A stretch of 22,275 nucleotides of DNA from an uncultured Oscillospiraceae bacterium (GTDB taxonomy: Bacteria; Bacillota; Clostridia; Oscillospirales; Oscillospiraceae), in NCBI GenBank assembly GCA_910579725.1, contig CAJTUD010000049.1, positions 1-22,275 of the forward strand, in the 5' to 3' direction. Position 1 is the first letter of the stretch. Each line of letters begins with the position of its first letter. Shown in pieces: positions 1 to 7,416 of this stretch. The notes under the pieces are model-generated. The model saw nothing but the letters and a program-made list of their open reading frames with translations. It was not told where the DNA came from and did no database searches. A program made the translations under genes and the position numbers.

Positions 1-513
1 CTCTTCACCTGCGGCAGCTTGATGCACGAGCTGATCCCGGAAATCGGCAAAATCGCCGCCTATGCCAGAGGCGAACAGATCACCAGAAGAGACATCGACG
101 CGGTGGCCGCCCCGGTTTTGGAGGCCCAGGTGTTCGACATGACCGGCGCAGTATCCAAGGGAAATTTTGACCGGGCCGCCGAAGTTCTGGGCACCCTTCT
201 GAAGCTTCAGGAGGAACCCATCAAGCTGCTGTCCATCATTGGCAGCGAGCTCAGGCAGCTTCACACCGCCCGTATCGCCCTGGACACCGGCCGGGATAAA
301 TTCTGGCTGATGGAGCGCTGGAACATCCGCTCCGGCTACCGGGCCGGACTGCTGCTGGATAACGCCCGCCGGGTCAGCCGCAGTTGGTGCGCCAACGGGG
401 TGAAGCGGTGCTGCGCGGCGGATCTGAGGATCAAAAGCATCAACGGTGTCAACGGGGCGGATGAGCTGAAGCTGCTGCTGATGGAGCTGGCCCAGACAGC
501 CCGGATGCAGTAA
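1..513 (+). CDS. holA: DNA polymerase III delta subunit, C-terminal part (cut by window start)
   Basis: The reading frame is open from base 1 and ends at TAA 511-513, giving 170 residues; the usual HolA is about 330-350, so the N-terminal half lies outside the window. Delta is the clamp-loader subunit that opens the beta sliding clamp. Visible are the end of domain II and the helical domain III: an IGKIAAYARG segment, the ITRRDIDAV motif, then the VFDMTGAVSKGNFDRAAEVL helix typical of the delta collar region, and a LLSIIGSELRQL helix. The methionine at 19 is internal, not a start. The C-terminus (around CANGVKRCCAADLRIKS) fits the last helices of the family. Identification rests on these family patterns; no ATPase motif is expected because delta lacks a functional one. 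Confidence 0.85.
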   Translation, partial: LFTCGSLMHELIPEIGKIAAYARGEQITRRDIDAVAAPVLEAQVFDMTGAVSKGNFDRAAEVLGTLLKLQEEPIKLLSIIGSELRQLHTARIALDTGRDKFWLMERWNIRSGYRAGLLLDNARRVSRSWCANGVKRCCAADLRIKSINGVNGADELKLLLMELAQTARMQ

Positions 514-534
514 TCCCTGCAAAAAGGAAGCGTT

Positions 535-648
535 ATGGAAATTTCCATACGAAAGCTGCCGGATTCCTCCCGGTTCCTGCCCCGGGCCCGGCAGAGAGTT
601 TCTCGCTATTTTCTCCTCACCGGCCCTGCCGCCTGTATGAAACGATAG
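535..648 (+). CDS. Possible 37-residue ORF between holA and rnmV
   Basis: A short ORF starts at ATG 535 and stops at TAG 646-648, beginning MEISIRKLPDSS and ending AACMKR. It has a reasonable ribosome binding site (AAAGGA at 523-528, 6 nt before the ATG) directly after the holA stop. The peptide is basic with no recognisable domain or membrane segment. It could be a real small protein, a leader peptide coupled to rnmV, or chance. The rest of the 177-bp holA-rnmV gap shows no clear promoter or hairpin terminator. Confidence 0.2.
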   Translation: MEISIRKLPDSSRFLPRARQRVSRYFLLTGPAACMKR

Positions 649-690
649 GCTTTACTGTCCGGTACTCCATAGTTTGCGAGGTAAAACACG

Positions 691-1263
691 ATGAAACGCA
701 TTCGGGAAGTGATTGTTGTGGAGGGGCGCTATGATAAAAACACCCTGAAACAGGTGGTAGACGCCACGGTGATCGAAACCAGGGGGTTCGGTATCTTCCG
801 GGACCAGGAACGGCTGGCCCTTCTGCGCCGTCTGGGGCAGGAGCGAGGATTGATCCTTCTGACCGACAGCGATGGCGCAGGCTTTGTCATCCGCAATTTT
901 CTCAAGGGAGCCGTTCCCAAATCTCAACTGAAGCAGGCCTATATTCCCGACATTCCGGGTAAGGAACGCCGCAAGTCCTCCCCCGGCCGGGAGGGCAAGC
1001 TAGGCGTGGAGGGGATGTCCCCCGCTGTTCTGCTGGAGGCCCTGGAGCGGGCGGGAGCTACCGAGGAAGGTACTCCAGGAAACCGTCAGCCCATCACCAA
1101 GGCAGATTTCTACGACCTGGGCCTCACCGGCCGTCCGGACAGCGCCGCCCGCCGGGCAGCACTGCTGCGAAAGCTGCGCCTGCCGGAACACATGACCGCC
1201 AATGCCTTGCTGGAGGCAGTGAATCTCCTGTACACGCGGGAAGAATTCCTGGAGGAACCATGA
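691..1263 (+). CDS. rnmV: Ribonuclease M5 (5S rRNA maturase), TOPRIM domain
   Basis: 190 residues, the normal length for RNase M5, which cleaves the 5S rRNA precursor in Firmicutes. The N-terminus holds the TOPRIM fold: the catalytic glutamate is E11 in VVEGRYD, and the DxD metal site is D59/D61 in LLTDSDGAG. The motif PDIPGKERRKSSPGREGKLGVEG at about residues 90-112 is characteristic of the M5 subfamily and separates it from primase or topoisomerase TOPRIM proteins. The C-terminal third (KADFYDLGLTGRPDSAARR) matches the family's C-terminal domain. GAGG at 676-682 precedes the ATG. The stop overlaps the next gene's start (ATGA, 1260-1263), so the two are probably co-transcribed and translationally coupled. 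Confidence 0.93.
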   Translation: MKRIREVIVVEGRYDKNTLKQVVDATVIETRGFGIFRDQERLALLRRLGQERGLILLTDSDGAGFVIRNFLKGAVPKSQLKQAYIPDIPGKERRKSSPGREGKLGVEGMSPAVLLEALERAGATEEGTPGNRQPITKADFYDLGLTGRPDSAARRAALLRKLRLPEHMTANALLEAVNLLYTREEFLEEP

Positions 1264-1991
1264 TTGATTCAAAAAAAGCTGCCGCATTGTTTAACAATTG
1301 GGAGGACACTATGGTCTGGTCCTGCCTTCAAGGCGTTATGGGCCGTCTGGAATGGAACGCAGACCAAAGCTCCGGTATGATTGTTATCCGTGACTTCACT
1401 TTTCTGGCCGGAAAGCCGGACCCCACCTTGCTCTCCCGGGCCCCTGGGCCCATTCTGGTCCCCCGGACCAGGGATTGGTTCCCTTTAATCGAGTCCTTTT
1501 TCGGCTCCCGGGCCACCCGGGAAACCCGGTACGCCATCAAAAAAGAGCCCGGCATCTTCTGCCGGGAAAATCTGAAAGCTCTGGCCGCCGCTCTCCCGCC
1601 GGGCTATGAGCTGCGGATGATAGACGAAACCATGGTCCCCGTTCTGCTGGCCCAGGAGTGGTCCAGAGATTTCTGCGCCGCATTCGACAGCCCCGCGGAC
1701 TTCTGCGCCCGGGGACTGGGTGCGGCGGCTCTGTACGAAGGCGTCCCTGTGGCGGGAGCCGGGACTTATACCGTCTATCGCGGCGGCATCGAGGTGGAAA
1801 TTGACACCCGGAAGGACCATCGGCGGCGGGGACTGGCTACAGCCTGCGGCGCACGACTGATTCTGGAATGTCTGGACCGGGGCCTGTACCCCAGTTGGGA
1901 CGCCATTGATCTGCGCAGCGTAGCCCTGGCGGAGAAGCTGGGCTACCACCGTGGGGAGCCTTACACGATCTTCTGGTTGGAAAAAGTATGA
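1260..1991 (+). CDS. GNAT-family N-acetyltransferase (GNAT_acetyltran / ZmaR-like)
   Basis: 243 residues. It starts in the ATGA overlap with rnmV, with GGAGG four bases upstream inside rnmV. An internal ATG at 1311 also has an SD (GGGAGG), but the N-terminal stretch FNNWEDTMVWSCLQG is typical of the family, so the upstream start is preferred. The N-terminal half is the family-specific domain (VIRDFTFLAGKP). The C-terminal half is the acetyltransferase core: GAGTYTVYRGGIEVEIDTRKDHRRRGLATA, where RRRGLAT is the acetyl-CoA pyrophosphate-binding loop, followed by LRSVALAEKLGYH. The family includes the zwittermicin-resistance acetyltransferase, but most clostridial members have unknown substrates. 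Two hairpins directly after the stop end the transcript. Confidence 0.85.
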   Translation: MIDSKKAAALFNNWEDTMVWSCLQGVMGRLEWNADQSSGMIVIRDFTFLAGKPDPTLLSRAPGPILVPRTRDWFPLIESFFGSRATRETRYAIKKEPGIFCRENLKALAAALPPGYELRMIDETMVPVLLAQEWSRDFCAAFDSPADFCARGLGAAALYEGVPVAGAGTYTVYRGGIEVEIDTRKDHRRRGLATACGARLILECLDRGLYPSWDAIDLRSVALAEKLGYHRGEPYTIFWLEKV

Positions 1992-2028
1992 AAAGCGCCT
2001 GTGAGATGGAATATCTCACAGGCGCTTT
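1992..2028 (+). terminator. Hairpin terminator after the GNAT gene
   Basis: A perfect 16-bp stem (1992-2007 with 2013-2028) closes a 5-nt loop and starts one base after the GNAT stop codon. The AAA/TTT ends give limited U-tract character (AGTTTG follows). Confidence 0.75.
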
Positions 2029-2037
2029 AGTTTGCCA

Positions 2038-2064
2038 AAAAACCTCGCCGCTGGCGAGGTTTTT
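2038..2064. terminator. Second, bidirectional hairpin terminator
   Basis: A 12-bp perfect stem (2038-2049 with 2053-2064) closes a 3-nt loop. It has an A-run on the left and a T-run on the right, so it can act on both strands. Together with the preceding hairpin it insulates the holA-rnmV-GNAT group from the converging minus-strand operon. Confidence 0.8.
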
Positions 2065-2097
2065 AATAGGGTAAAGACGAAACAGTACGGAACGTTC

Positions 2098-2265
2098 GGC
2101 AATACAATAGCCTTTCTTGGAATAGAGAAGGAATATGGCTGTTTCGATGCATTTATCTGGTCCTATATCGATCACACACCGGTCGTCAACGTACCGCAAA
2201 GCCAGTCGGATATCCCGGCATCCACTCCACGCTCTGATCAGATCAGCAAAGGCTTGAAGACGTTT
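2098..2265 (+). pseudogene. tag: Remnant of DNA-3-methyladenine glycosylase I
   Basis: One plus-strand frame reads NTIAFLGIEKEYGCFDAF, then IWSYIDHTPVVN, then DIPASTPRSDQISKGLKTF. This is the order of family-specific motifs in the middle of Tag glycosylases: an AFL-x-xxKE-x-G-S-FD-xY-IW block, a G-x-P-xxN block, and VPASTPxSDAISKDLKKRGF. The N-terminal third (zinc and base-recognition residues) and the C-terminal third are absent. The surviving piece lies between the bidirectional terminator and the 3' end of the Ntn hydrolase gene. No start codon or ribosome binding site precedes it. The frame stays open for about 55 codons, so the loss may be recent or caused by deletion rather than frameshift. 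The enzyme would have removed 3-methyladenine from alkylated DNA. Confidence 0.7.
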
Positions 2266-2290
2266 ACCGGTCCACCTCGAACCGGTAAAC
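2262..2290 (-). terminator. Hairpin over the 3' end of the Ntn hydrolase gene
   Basis: A perfect 10-bp inverted repeat (GTTTACCGGT 2262-2271 with ACCGGTAAAC 2281-2290, 9-nt loop) contains the stop codon of the minus-strand gene (TAA, 2266-2264). There is no long U-tract after it on the minus strand, so its role as terminator is uncertain. It could instead stabilise the mRNA 3' end. Confidence 0.4.
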
Positions 2291-3484
2291 CGCCCCTTTC
2301 TCCCCATAGTGCTCGTTGGGAACCCACAATACAGATTTATCCGTCAGATTATAGACTGCACTATGAACTGTACAGCTGTTGTTGTCATCGTTGTTCCAAG
2401 TCCTGCGGCCTACAACAGCCAGAATATCCATGGCCTCCTGCTCGTCTGCCACCACACCTTCGGTCCGGGACAATTCCTCTCCGATTCGTTGATAACGGTC
2501 ATACCCCGCCTTCTCCCCGTCCGATCCGTAGTAGTCGGGTTGGATAATGAAATTTGTAATCCACTGGACGTCACTGGCAGCTTCGGCCACACCTATATGA
2601 CTATCTTCATCGCTATAAGTTACAACCAGCTCCCGCTTTGTCCCGTCTGTGTCTGTGTCGTTGGTCTTCCCAACCCACTCCAGAATGGCACTTCTGCCGC
2701 TGGCATCAGCCACCATATAGTGATAGGAGGTCTTGGCAGAGTCGTGGAGGTCATAGCTGGAGGCGATCTCTACCGCCTCCTCCACGCTGTCTGCGTAATC
2801 CAGGATCAGCCGCAGCAGCGTGGTAGAGGTAATGTCAGGCCGGTCTGTCCGCTGATCTGTGGGTACAGAGTCCCCACCCTGATAGGTCATATAGATGCCG
2901 CACGCCACGCCTGCGTCATTGACGCCGTCCAGGGGAATGTAGGGTACGGCCAGACAGGTAATCCGGTTGGCCAGCCCCTCCACGTTCTTCTCCACATCCA
3001 GCCCAAGAAACTGAAGGTCCACGGTGGAGATGGAGGCGTGACGCCCCTCGCTGGCCTGGGTGCGGACGATGCAGGTGTTTGTCTTGGAGAAATCGTAGTT
3101 CCGGGCAAAGAGCCGGTCTCCTTCCTGGGTCTCTGCAGTAAAGGAAGAGCAGGCAATCTCCGATTCGCTGATACTCATAGGAATCAGTCCCCTGGTGATT
3201 TTGCCAGTGATAAAAGAGATCAGTTCTGTATCACTGGATGCCCCGCCTTGGGACACAAACTCGTCCAGATAGAATCCGCCCTTCACATCCATGATGTATA
3301 CGGCTCCGTCCATATGGCTGTCGTCCCGCTCCCGAAGAAGCTTCATGCTGGCCATGGAAAATATCTCGTTATGCCACAGGGCAAAGACAGCGGTTATCAA
3401 CACCAGCAGCAGCGCCAGTACTGCTGCCAGAACCCCAAAGAGAATTTTTTTCCAGATTTTTTTCGGTTTCACAGTAGTTTCCAT
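2264..3484 (-). CDS. Membrane-anchored Ntn hydrolase (choloylglycine hydrolase / acyl-transferase C45-like)
   Basis: 406 residues. An N-terminal lysine-rich stretch (KPKKIWKK) is followed by a hydrophobic segment at about 14-36 (ILFGVLAAVLALLLVLITAV), a signal anchor that would place the enzyme outside the membrane. The Ntn core begins near IACSSFTAET: C112 is the likely nucleophile exposed by self-processing. The paired motif GDRLFARNYDF (about 122-132) is the conserved second strand of linear-amide C-N hydrolases, and GVNDAGVACGIYM and YHYMVADASGRSAILEW are also family motifs. Such enzymes cleave amide bonds in bile salts, penicillins, N-acyl-ethanolamines or peptides; the substrate cannot be told here. 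GAGG lies 8 nt before the ATG. It is the last gene of the marR-adh-aldh operon, 26 nt after the ALDH stop. Confidence 0.78.
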   Translation of the reverse strand: METTVKPKKIWKKILFGVLAAVLALLLVLITAVFALWHNEIFSMASMKLLRERDDSHMDGAVYIMDVKGGFYLDEFVSQGGASSDTELISFITGKITRGLIPMSISESEIACSSFTAETQEGDRLFARNYDFSKTNTCIVRTQASEGRHASISTVDLQFLGLDVEKNVEGLANRITCLAVPYIPLDGVNDAGVACGIYMTYQGGDSVPTDQRTDRPDITSTTLLRLILDYADSVEEAVEIASSYDLHDSAKTSYHYMVADASGRSAILEWVGKTNDTDTDGTKRELVVTYSDEDSHIGVAEAASDVQWITNFIIQPDYYGSDGEKAGYDRYQRIGEELSRTEGVVADEQEAMDILAVVGRRTWNNDDNNSCTVHSAVYNLTDKSVLWVPNEHYGEKGAVYRFEVDR

Positions 3485-3510
3485 AAATGATTCCTCACAT
3501 TTCAGATGAT

Positions 3511-4884
3511 TTATCGAAGGACTATGTGTAGCAGCCTGTCATACAGCTTCTTCTGATAGGGCTGATAGCGCATAGGCAGGTCCATCCAGGTCTTCTTGTC
3601 TACAATGCTTTTGTAGTGGGAGAATGCCTCAAACCCCGCCCGGCCATGGTAAGCTCCCATGCCGCTCTCTCCCACGCCGCCAAAGCCCATAGCGCTGGTG
3701 GCCAGGTGGATGACCACGTCATTGACGCACCCGCCGCCGAACTGGAAGCGGCCCATGACCTCCCGAATCCGGGACCGGTCTTCGGAAAACAGATACAGAG
3801 CCAGAGGTTTGGGCTTATCCGCCAGCCTCTCGTACAGTTCTTCAAACCGGTCATAAGTGAGAATGGGCAGGATGGGTCCAAAAATCTCTTCCTGCATCAC
3901 CGGATCTTCCTCTGTGACGGCGTCCAGAATGGTGGGAGCGATTTGCAGGGTCTCCATAAAAGACTGCCCGCCAAGGACTGCTTTATTGGGATCAATCAGC
4001 CCCAACAGACGGTGAAAATGTTTCTCGTTGATGATTTTGCCATAGTCTGGATTTTGCAGAGGCTTCTCACCGTACTGCCGCCGGACTTCCCCGCACAGCA
4101 GCTCCACCAGCCGGTCCTTCACACTGCTGTGGCAGAGAACATAGTCCGGGGCCACACAGGTCTGGCCGCAGTTGAGGTACTTGCCGAATACAATGCGCCG
4201 GGCCGCCAAAGGCAGCTTGGCAGTTTCATCTACGATGCAGGGGCTTTTGCCGCCCAGCTCCAGCACCGCCGGGGTCAGGCGCTCCGCCGTGTGGCGCAGG
4301 ACCTCACGGCCTACGGCCTGACTGCCGGTAAAGAAGACAAAATCAAACTTTTCCTCCAGCAGCGCAGCATTCTGCTCTCTGCCACCGGTGATCACAGCCA
4401 CATACTCCGGCGGAAAGCACTCGCCTATCAGCCTCGCCAGCAGAACACTGGTAGCGGACGCGTAGGCGCTGGGTTTCACCACAGCGGTATTTCCAGCGGC
4501 GATAGCATCGGCCAAAGGGTCCAAGGTCAGCAGTACCGGGTAGTTCCAAGGGCTCATAATCAGAGCGGCACCGTAGGGGGACGGCTTCCGGAAGCTGCGA
4601 GCGGCAAACTGGGCCAAGGGTGTGGAGACAGTACACTCCCGCGTCAGACCGCCCACATGCTGGAGCATCCAATTGATCTCCCCCCGCACAAGGCCAGTTT
4701 CACACATAAAGCTTTCGTAGCCGCTCTTACCCAAGTCGGTAGCCAGGGCCTCTCCGATTTCCTCTTCATAGCGGTTTACCGCCCCCAGGAGCTTTCGGAG
4801 CATCTCCTTGCGAAAGGAGACCGTCAGCGTAGTTCCAGTACGGAAGAAGCGGCGCTGACTTTCAACAATTTTGTGGATATTCAT
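3511..4884 (-). CDS. Aldehyde dehydrogenase (class 3-like, NAD(P)-dependent)
   Basis: 457 residues, the short length of class 3/YwdH-type ALDHs that oxidise aldehydes to carboxylates in the cytoplasm. Visible motifs are the substrate-site Asn (SPWNYP, N114), the cofactor loop FFTGSQAVGREV (about 185-195), the catalytic general base E209 in LELGGKSP and the nucleophile C243 in NCGQTCVAPDYVL. EEIFGPILPIL and the C-terminal ending GESGMGAYHGRAGFEAFSHYKS are also standard. All key residues are present, so the enzyme is expected to be active. AGGAGG lies 4 nt upstream of the ATG in the 14-nt gap after the alcohol dehydrogenase gene. Acting after that enzyme, it would complete a two-step alcohol to aldehyde to acid oxidation, or run the reverse detoxification branch. 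Confidence 0.93.
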   Translation of the reverse strand: MNIHKIVESQRRFFRTGTTLTVSFRKEMLRKLLGAVNRYEEEIGEALATDLGKSGYESFMCETGLVRGEINWMLQHVGGLTRECTVSTPLAQFAARSFRKPSPYGAALIMSPWNYPVLLTLDPLADAIAAGNTAVVKPSAYASATSVLLARLIGECFPPEYVAVITGGREQNAALLEEKFDFVFFTGSQAVGREVLRHTAERLTPAVLELGGKSPCIVDETAKLPLAARRIVFGKYLNCGQTCVAPDYVLCHSSVKDRLVELLCGEVRRQYGEKPLQNPDYGKIINEKHFHRLLGLIDPNKAVLGGQSFMETLQIAPTILDAVTEEDPVMQEEIFGPILPILTYDRFEELYERLADKPKPLALYLFSEDRSRIREVMGRFQFGGGCVNDVVIHLATSAMGFGGVGESGMGAYHGRAGFEAFSHYKSIVDKKTWMDLPMRYQPYQKKLYDRLLHIVLR

Positions 4885-4898
4885 AAGGCCTCCTGTGC

Positions 4899-6098
4899 TT
4901 ATTGAGAAATTGCGTCATAAAATTGTTCCAGTTCCGCCGCGCTCATCAGCCGGGGTACAGGGTAAAGGGGGTTGGCCTCCCGGGCTGCGTGAACTGCCAT
5001 GGTTGGCACATCCTCCCTTTGGATGCCCGGCAGACTCTCCGGGATACCCAACCGCCGGTTAAGCTGCCGGATAGCGGAAATAAAAGCGGCGGCTCCTGCT
5101 TTTTCAGAATCTGTCTCCAGTGATATGCCGGTGCTTTTACTCAGCTCCCACAGTTTCCGATGGACGCAGGGGCCGTATGCCTCCAGCACAACGGGTAGCA
5201 GTACCGCATTAGCCAGGCCATGCGGAGTGTTGTACTGCCCGCCCAGGGAGTGGGCCACCGCATGGACATAGCCAACGTAGGATTTGGAAAAGGCAATACC
5301 CGCGATGTGGGCAGCATAGAGCATATTTTTTCGGGCCTTCAGATCTTCCCCGTTTTGGTATGCAGCTTCAATATTCTCAAAAACAAGCCCCACAGCCTGT
5401 AGGGCAAGCCGCCGGGTCTCTCTGGTGGTAGAACCTCCAATATATGCCTCCACCGCATGGGTCAATGCGTCCATGCCTGTGGTGGCGGTAAGCGCAGGCG
5501 GCAGCGTTCGGGTAACTGCTGGGTCCAGTACCACGTAATGGGGGATCATGGTGAAATTATTCATGGTGTACTTATGTTTCCGCTGGCTGTCCGTGATAAC
5601 GGCGGTGACAGTCACCTCACTGCCGGTACCGGCGGTGGTAGGAATGGCGATCAGAGGCGGCAGGCCGCGCAGCACCCGCAGCAGGCCGCGCATCTGGTTG
5701 ACACTTCTCCGGGGATAGACGATTCTGGCCCCAACCGCCTTGGCACAGTCCATGGAGGAGCCGCCGCCGAAAGCGATGATCCCCTGGCAGTTCTCCGACA
5801 GGTACCGCACTCGCGCTTCCTCCACATTCTGGACTGTGGGATTGGCCCGGGTACCGTCATAGACGGTGCACCGGAGACCGGATTGTTCCAGCAATTCCTC
5901 CAGCGGTCTGGTAACACCTGCCTCCCGGAGGGGACGGTCTGTGACCAGCAGAACCGAACCAAGACCCAGCTTGTCCAGCAGGGGCGGCAGAGCCTGGATA
6001 CTCTCCAGCTGTTCCGGTTCCCGGTAAGGCAACAGGGGCATGGCCAGACGGAAGGCCAACTGATATGCTCTGCAATAGGACTTTATCAAAGAATTCAT
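4899..6098 (-). CDS. Iron-containing alcohol dehydrogenase
   Basis: 399 residues from the chosen start at 6098, where ATG overlaps the marR stop (ATGA). An upstream in-frame start would add 25 residues from inside marR with no homology-like content. NAD-binding motifs are AFGGGSSMDCAK (about 109-120) and IPTTAGTGSEVT (about 152-163). The metal ligands of the FucO/AdhB family are all visible: D210 and H214 in TGMDALTHAVEAY, H279 in VHAVAHSLGG and H293 in YNTPHG. The enzyme interconverts an alcohol and an aldehyde with NAD(P)(H). The substrate is not evident; the cluster with an aldehyde dehydrogenase argues for a shared aldehyde intermediate. Confidence 0.92.
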   Translation of the reverse strand: MNSLIKSYCRAYQLAFRLAMPLLPYREPEQLESIQALPPLLDKLGLGSVLLVTDRPLREAGVTRPLEELLEQSGLRCTVYDGTRANPTVQNVEEARVRYLSENCQGIIAFGGGSSMDCAKAVGARIVYPRRSVNQMRGLLRVLRGLPPLIAIPTTAGTGSEVTVTAVITDSQRKHKYTMNNFTMIPHYVVLDPAVTRTLPPALTATTGMDALTHAVEAYIGGSTTRETRRLALQAVGLVFENIEAAYQNGEDLKARKNMLYAAHIAGIAFSKSYVGYVHAVAHSLGGQYNTPHGLANAVLLPVVLEAYGPCVHRKLWELSKSTGISLETDSEKAGAAAFISAIRQLNRRLGIPESLPGIQREDVPTMAVHAAREANPLYPVPRLMSAAELEQFYDAISQ

Positions 6099-6553
6099 GG
6101 CCGCTTGGGGAGTCCCACCCGGCTGATTTCCCGCAGATGTCCGGTAATGGACTCCAACGCGCTGTAAAAGCATTCCCTTTCCTCCACATTGAGATCTCTT
6201 CCCGCCAGCTCCACTGCCAGGGCCGCCCGTTCGCAGACCTGTTCTGCGGCGGCCCGGCCCTGTTCGGTGAGCTTGAGTATACCCCGATAGAGACTCTGGT
6301 TGACGCCCTCCTTGGTCACGAAGCCCTTTTCCTGCAGGGCAGTAATAGTACGGGAGACATCGGACTTATCCCTGCCGCACAGTTCGCACAGCCGGGGACC
6401 TGTGACCCCGTCCTTACAGCGGTACATGGCAGTCAAGTAGATGGCATGTGCGCCCCTGAGTCCGTAGGCCGCCATCTCCTCTGCCGCCAGCCTGTGCCAG
6501 CAGCGGGAAATTTCAAAAATTGCCAAAGAGAAGCGTGCAAACCGTTCGACCAT
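6095..6553 (-). CDS. MarR-family transcriptional regulator of the adh-aldh operon
   Basis: 152 residues with the winged-helix core of MarR proteins: GPRLCELCGRDKSDVSRTITALQEKGFVTKE (about 52-82) is the helix-turn-helix plus wing start, followed by LKLTEQGRAAAEQV. It is the first gene of a minus-strand operon and overlaps the alcohol dehydrogenase gene by 4 bp. GAGGAGG lies 7 nt before the ATG. Its promoter carries two matching palindromes (see operator entry), the arrangement expected for autorepression relieved by a small ligand, possibly a substrate or aldehyde of the pathway. The ligand is inference only. Confidence 0.9.
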   Translation of the reverse strand: MVERFARFSLAIFEISRCWHRLAAEEMAAYGLRGAHAIYLTAMYRCKDGVTGPRLCELCGRDKSDVSRTITALQEKGFVTKEGVNQSLYRGILKLTEQGRAAAEQVCERAALAVELAGRDLNVEERECFYSALESITGHLREISRVGLPKRP

Positions 6554-6580
6554 TTTGTTGCCTCCTCGCGGCTGTCAGAA

Positions 6581-6630
6581 GTTGGTAATACAACTTTCGT
6601 ATCATACACCCAGAAAGTTGTGTTGTCAAC
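6581..6630. promoter_or_regulatory. Paired palindromic operator of the marR-adh operon
   Basis: Two GTTG-N6-CAAC palindromes lie at 6581-6594 and 6617-6630, centres 36 bp apart. The extended 17-bp arms (6581-6597 and 6614-6630) are also inverted repeats of each other with 14 of 17 positions matching. One site covers the -35 box and the other lies just downstream of the -10 box, so a bound repressor at both would block RNA polymerase. Confidence 0.6.
6601..6629 (-). promoter_or_regulatory. Sigma-A promoter of the marR-adh-aldh-Ntn operon
   Basis: On the minus strand, TTGACA (6629-6624) and TATGAT (6606-6601) are separated by exactly 17 bp, close to perfect consensus. It lies about 48 bp upstream of the marR start and is interleaved with the palindromic operators. 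Confidence 0.8.
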
Positions 6631-6722
6631 ATTTTTGTATCTGAACTTCCCGTCAATTTTTGCTGTCTGAGCAAGAAAACTGGTTCCGAATCAATTTCAT
6701 CTGGATTTCAACTGAAACAAAC

Positions 6723-6752
6723 GGCAGCAAGGGTAATCACTCCCTTGCTGCC
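6723..6752 (-). terminator. Terminator of the WYL/DUF3795/TfoX/GyrI-like operon
   Basis: A perfect 11-bp stem (6723-6733 with 6742-6752, 8-nt loop) lies 20 bp after the stop of the GyrI-like gene and is followed on the minus strand by GTTTGTTTC. The rest of the 219-bp gap between 6554 and 6772 holds the marR promoter and operators. Confidence 0.7.
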
Positions 6753-6772
6753 AATATGGTTCGGTGCACAGC

Positions 6773-7411
6773 TCACATCTTTTTCACCGGGTGACGGATG
6801 ACGGTCTTCAGCCTTTCCGGCGCGGTCCGCCGGGGATCGCCCAGATAAATTTCATGGTGCCGCCGGGTTTCGGAGAAGTCAGCGGCGTACCCCGCCGCCT
6901 CTGTAAATGTGTACAGGCGGTCAATGGTCGCGCCCTCGCTGTCGTAAGGCCCCACATGGAGCACATGGGCGCACAGCCCCTCCTCCCACCGCTGGAATCT
7001 GGCCCGCTCCAGGGGCAGCTCCGGTTTCTTTCTTGCCAGCAGCTCCGACGCCCAGGAAAAGACCTCCTCCGTTACAAAATCCGGCTGGCGGATCAAACTC
7101 GTCCAGCGAAACCGGCTCTTGTCCGCCGGGGCCGTCCCATCAAAGCCCGGCTCGTCCGTCCACCACAGTCCCTCCAGAGGTGGAACTACATAGTCGAAGT
7201 ACCTCTCCGGTGTCTCTCCGCTCATTTTGCTCATTTTCACCGTGAAACTCAGACCGTACAGGATCTCCATGGCCTGCGCGTATGATGGGGATGTGTTGGG
7301 ATCCCCTTGCCCGTCCACAGCAAAGAACACCATCTCCGGTACCTGCACAATGGCCGGAGACTTTGGAAAATAGAGATATTTCTCCGTTTTCTTGTAGTCA
7401 ATTTTATCCAA
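6773..7411 (-). CDS. GyrI-like small-molecule-binding domain protein
   Basis: 212 residues from a TTG start at 7411. The ORF is open much further upstream but that part only overlaps tfoX in another frame. AAAGGAG ends 8 nt before the TTG, and the protein then begins (M)DKIDYKKTEKYLYFPK, the usual beginning of clostridial GyrI-like proteins. A GTG at 7420 overlaps the SD itself and is less likely. Later motifs are MVFFAVDGQGDPNTSPSYAQA (about 26-46) and HEIYLGDPRRTAPERLKTVIRHPVKK at the C-terminus, which fit the standalone SOUL/GyrI-like fold that binds hydrophobic small molecules. No DNA-binding domain is present. It is the last gene in the WYL operon; its ligand is unknown. Confidence 0.82.
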   Translation of the reverse strand: MDKIDYKKTEKYLYFPKSPAIVQVPEMVFFAVDGQGDPNTSPSYAQAMEILYGLSFTVKMSKMSGETPERYFDYVVPPLEGLWWTDEPGFDGTAPADKSRFRWTSLIRQPDFVTEEVFSWASELLARKKPELPLERARFQRWEEGLCAHVLHVGPYDSEGATIDRLYTFTEAAGYAADFSETRRHHEIYLGDPRRTAPERLKTVIRHPVKKM

Positions 7412-7416
7412 GGGAA

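Noticed and set aside
2032..2547. The whole plus-strand ORF as an intact gene
   Set aside because: Only the 2098-2265 part resembles a protein family (Tag); the rest reads through a terminator and antisense to the Ntn hydrolase, and has no start signals.
2309..3490. A 393-residue plus-strand ORF opposite the Ntn hydrolase gene
   Set aside because: The minus-strand gene has catalytic motifs, signal anchor and SD; the plus-strand frame has none.
3616..4905. A 429-residue plus-strand ORF opposite the aldehyde dehydrogenase gene
   Set aside because: Shadow of the conserved ALDH gene.
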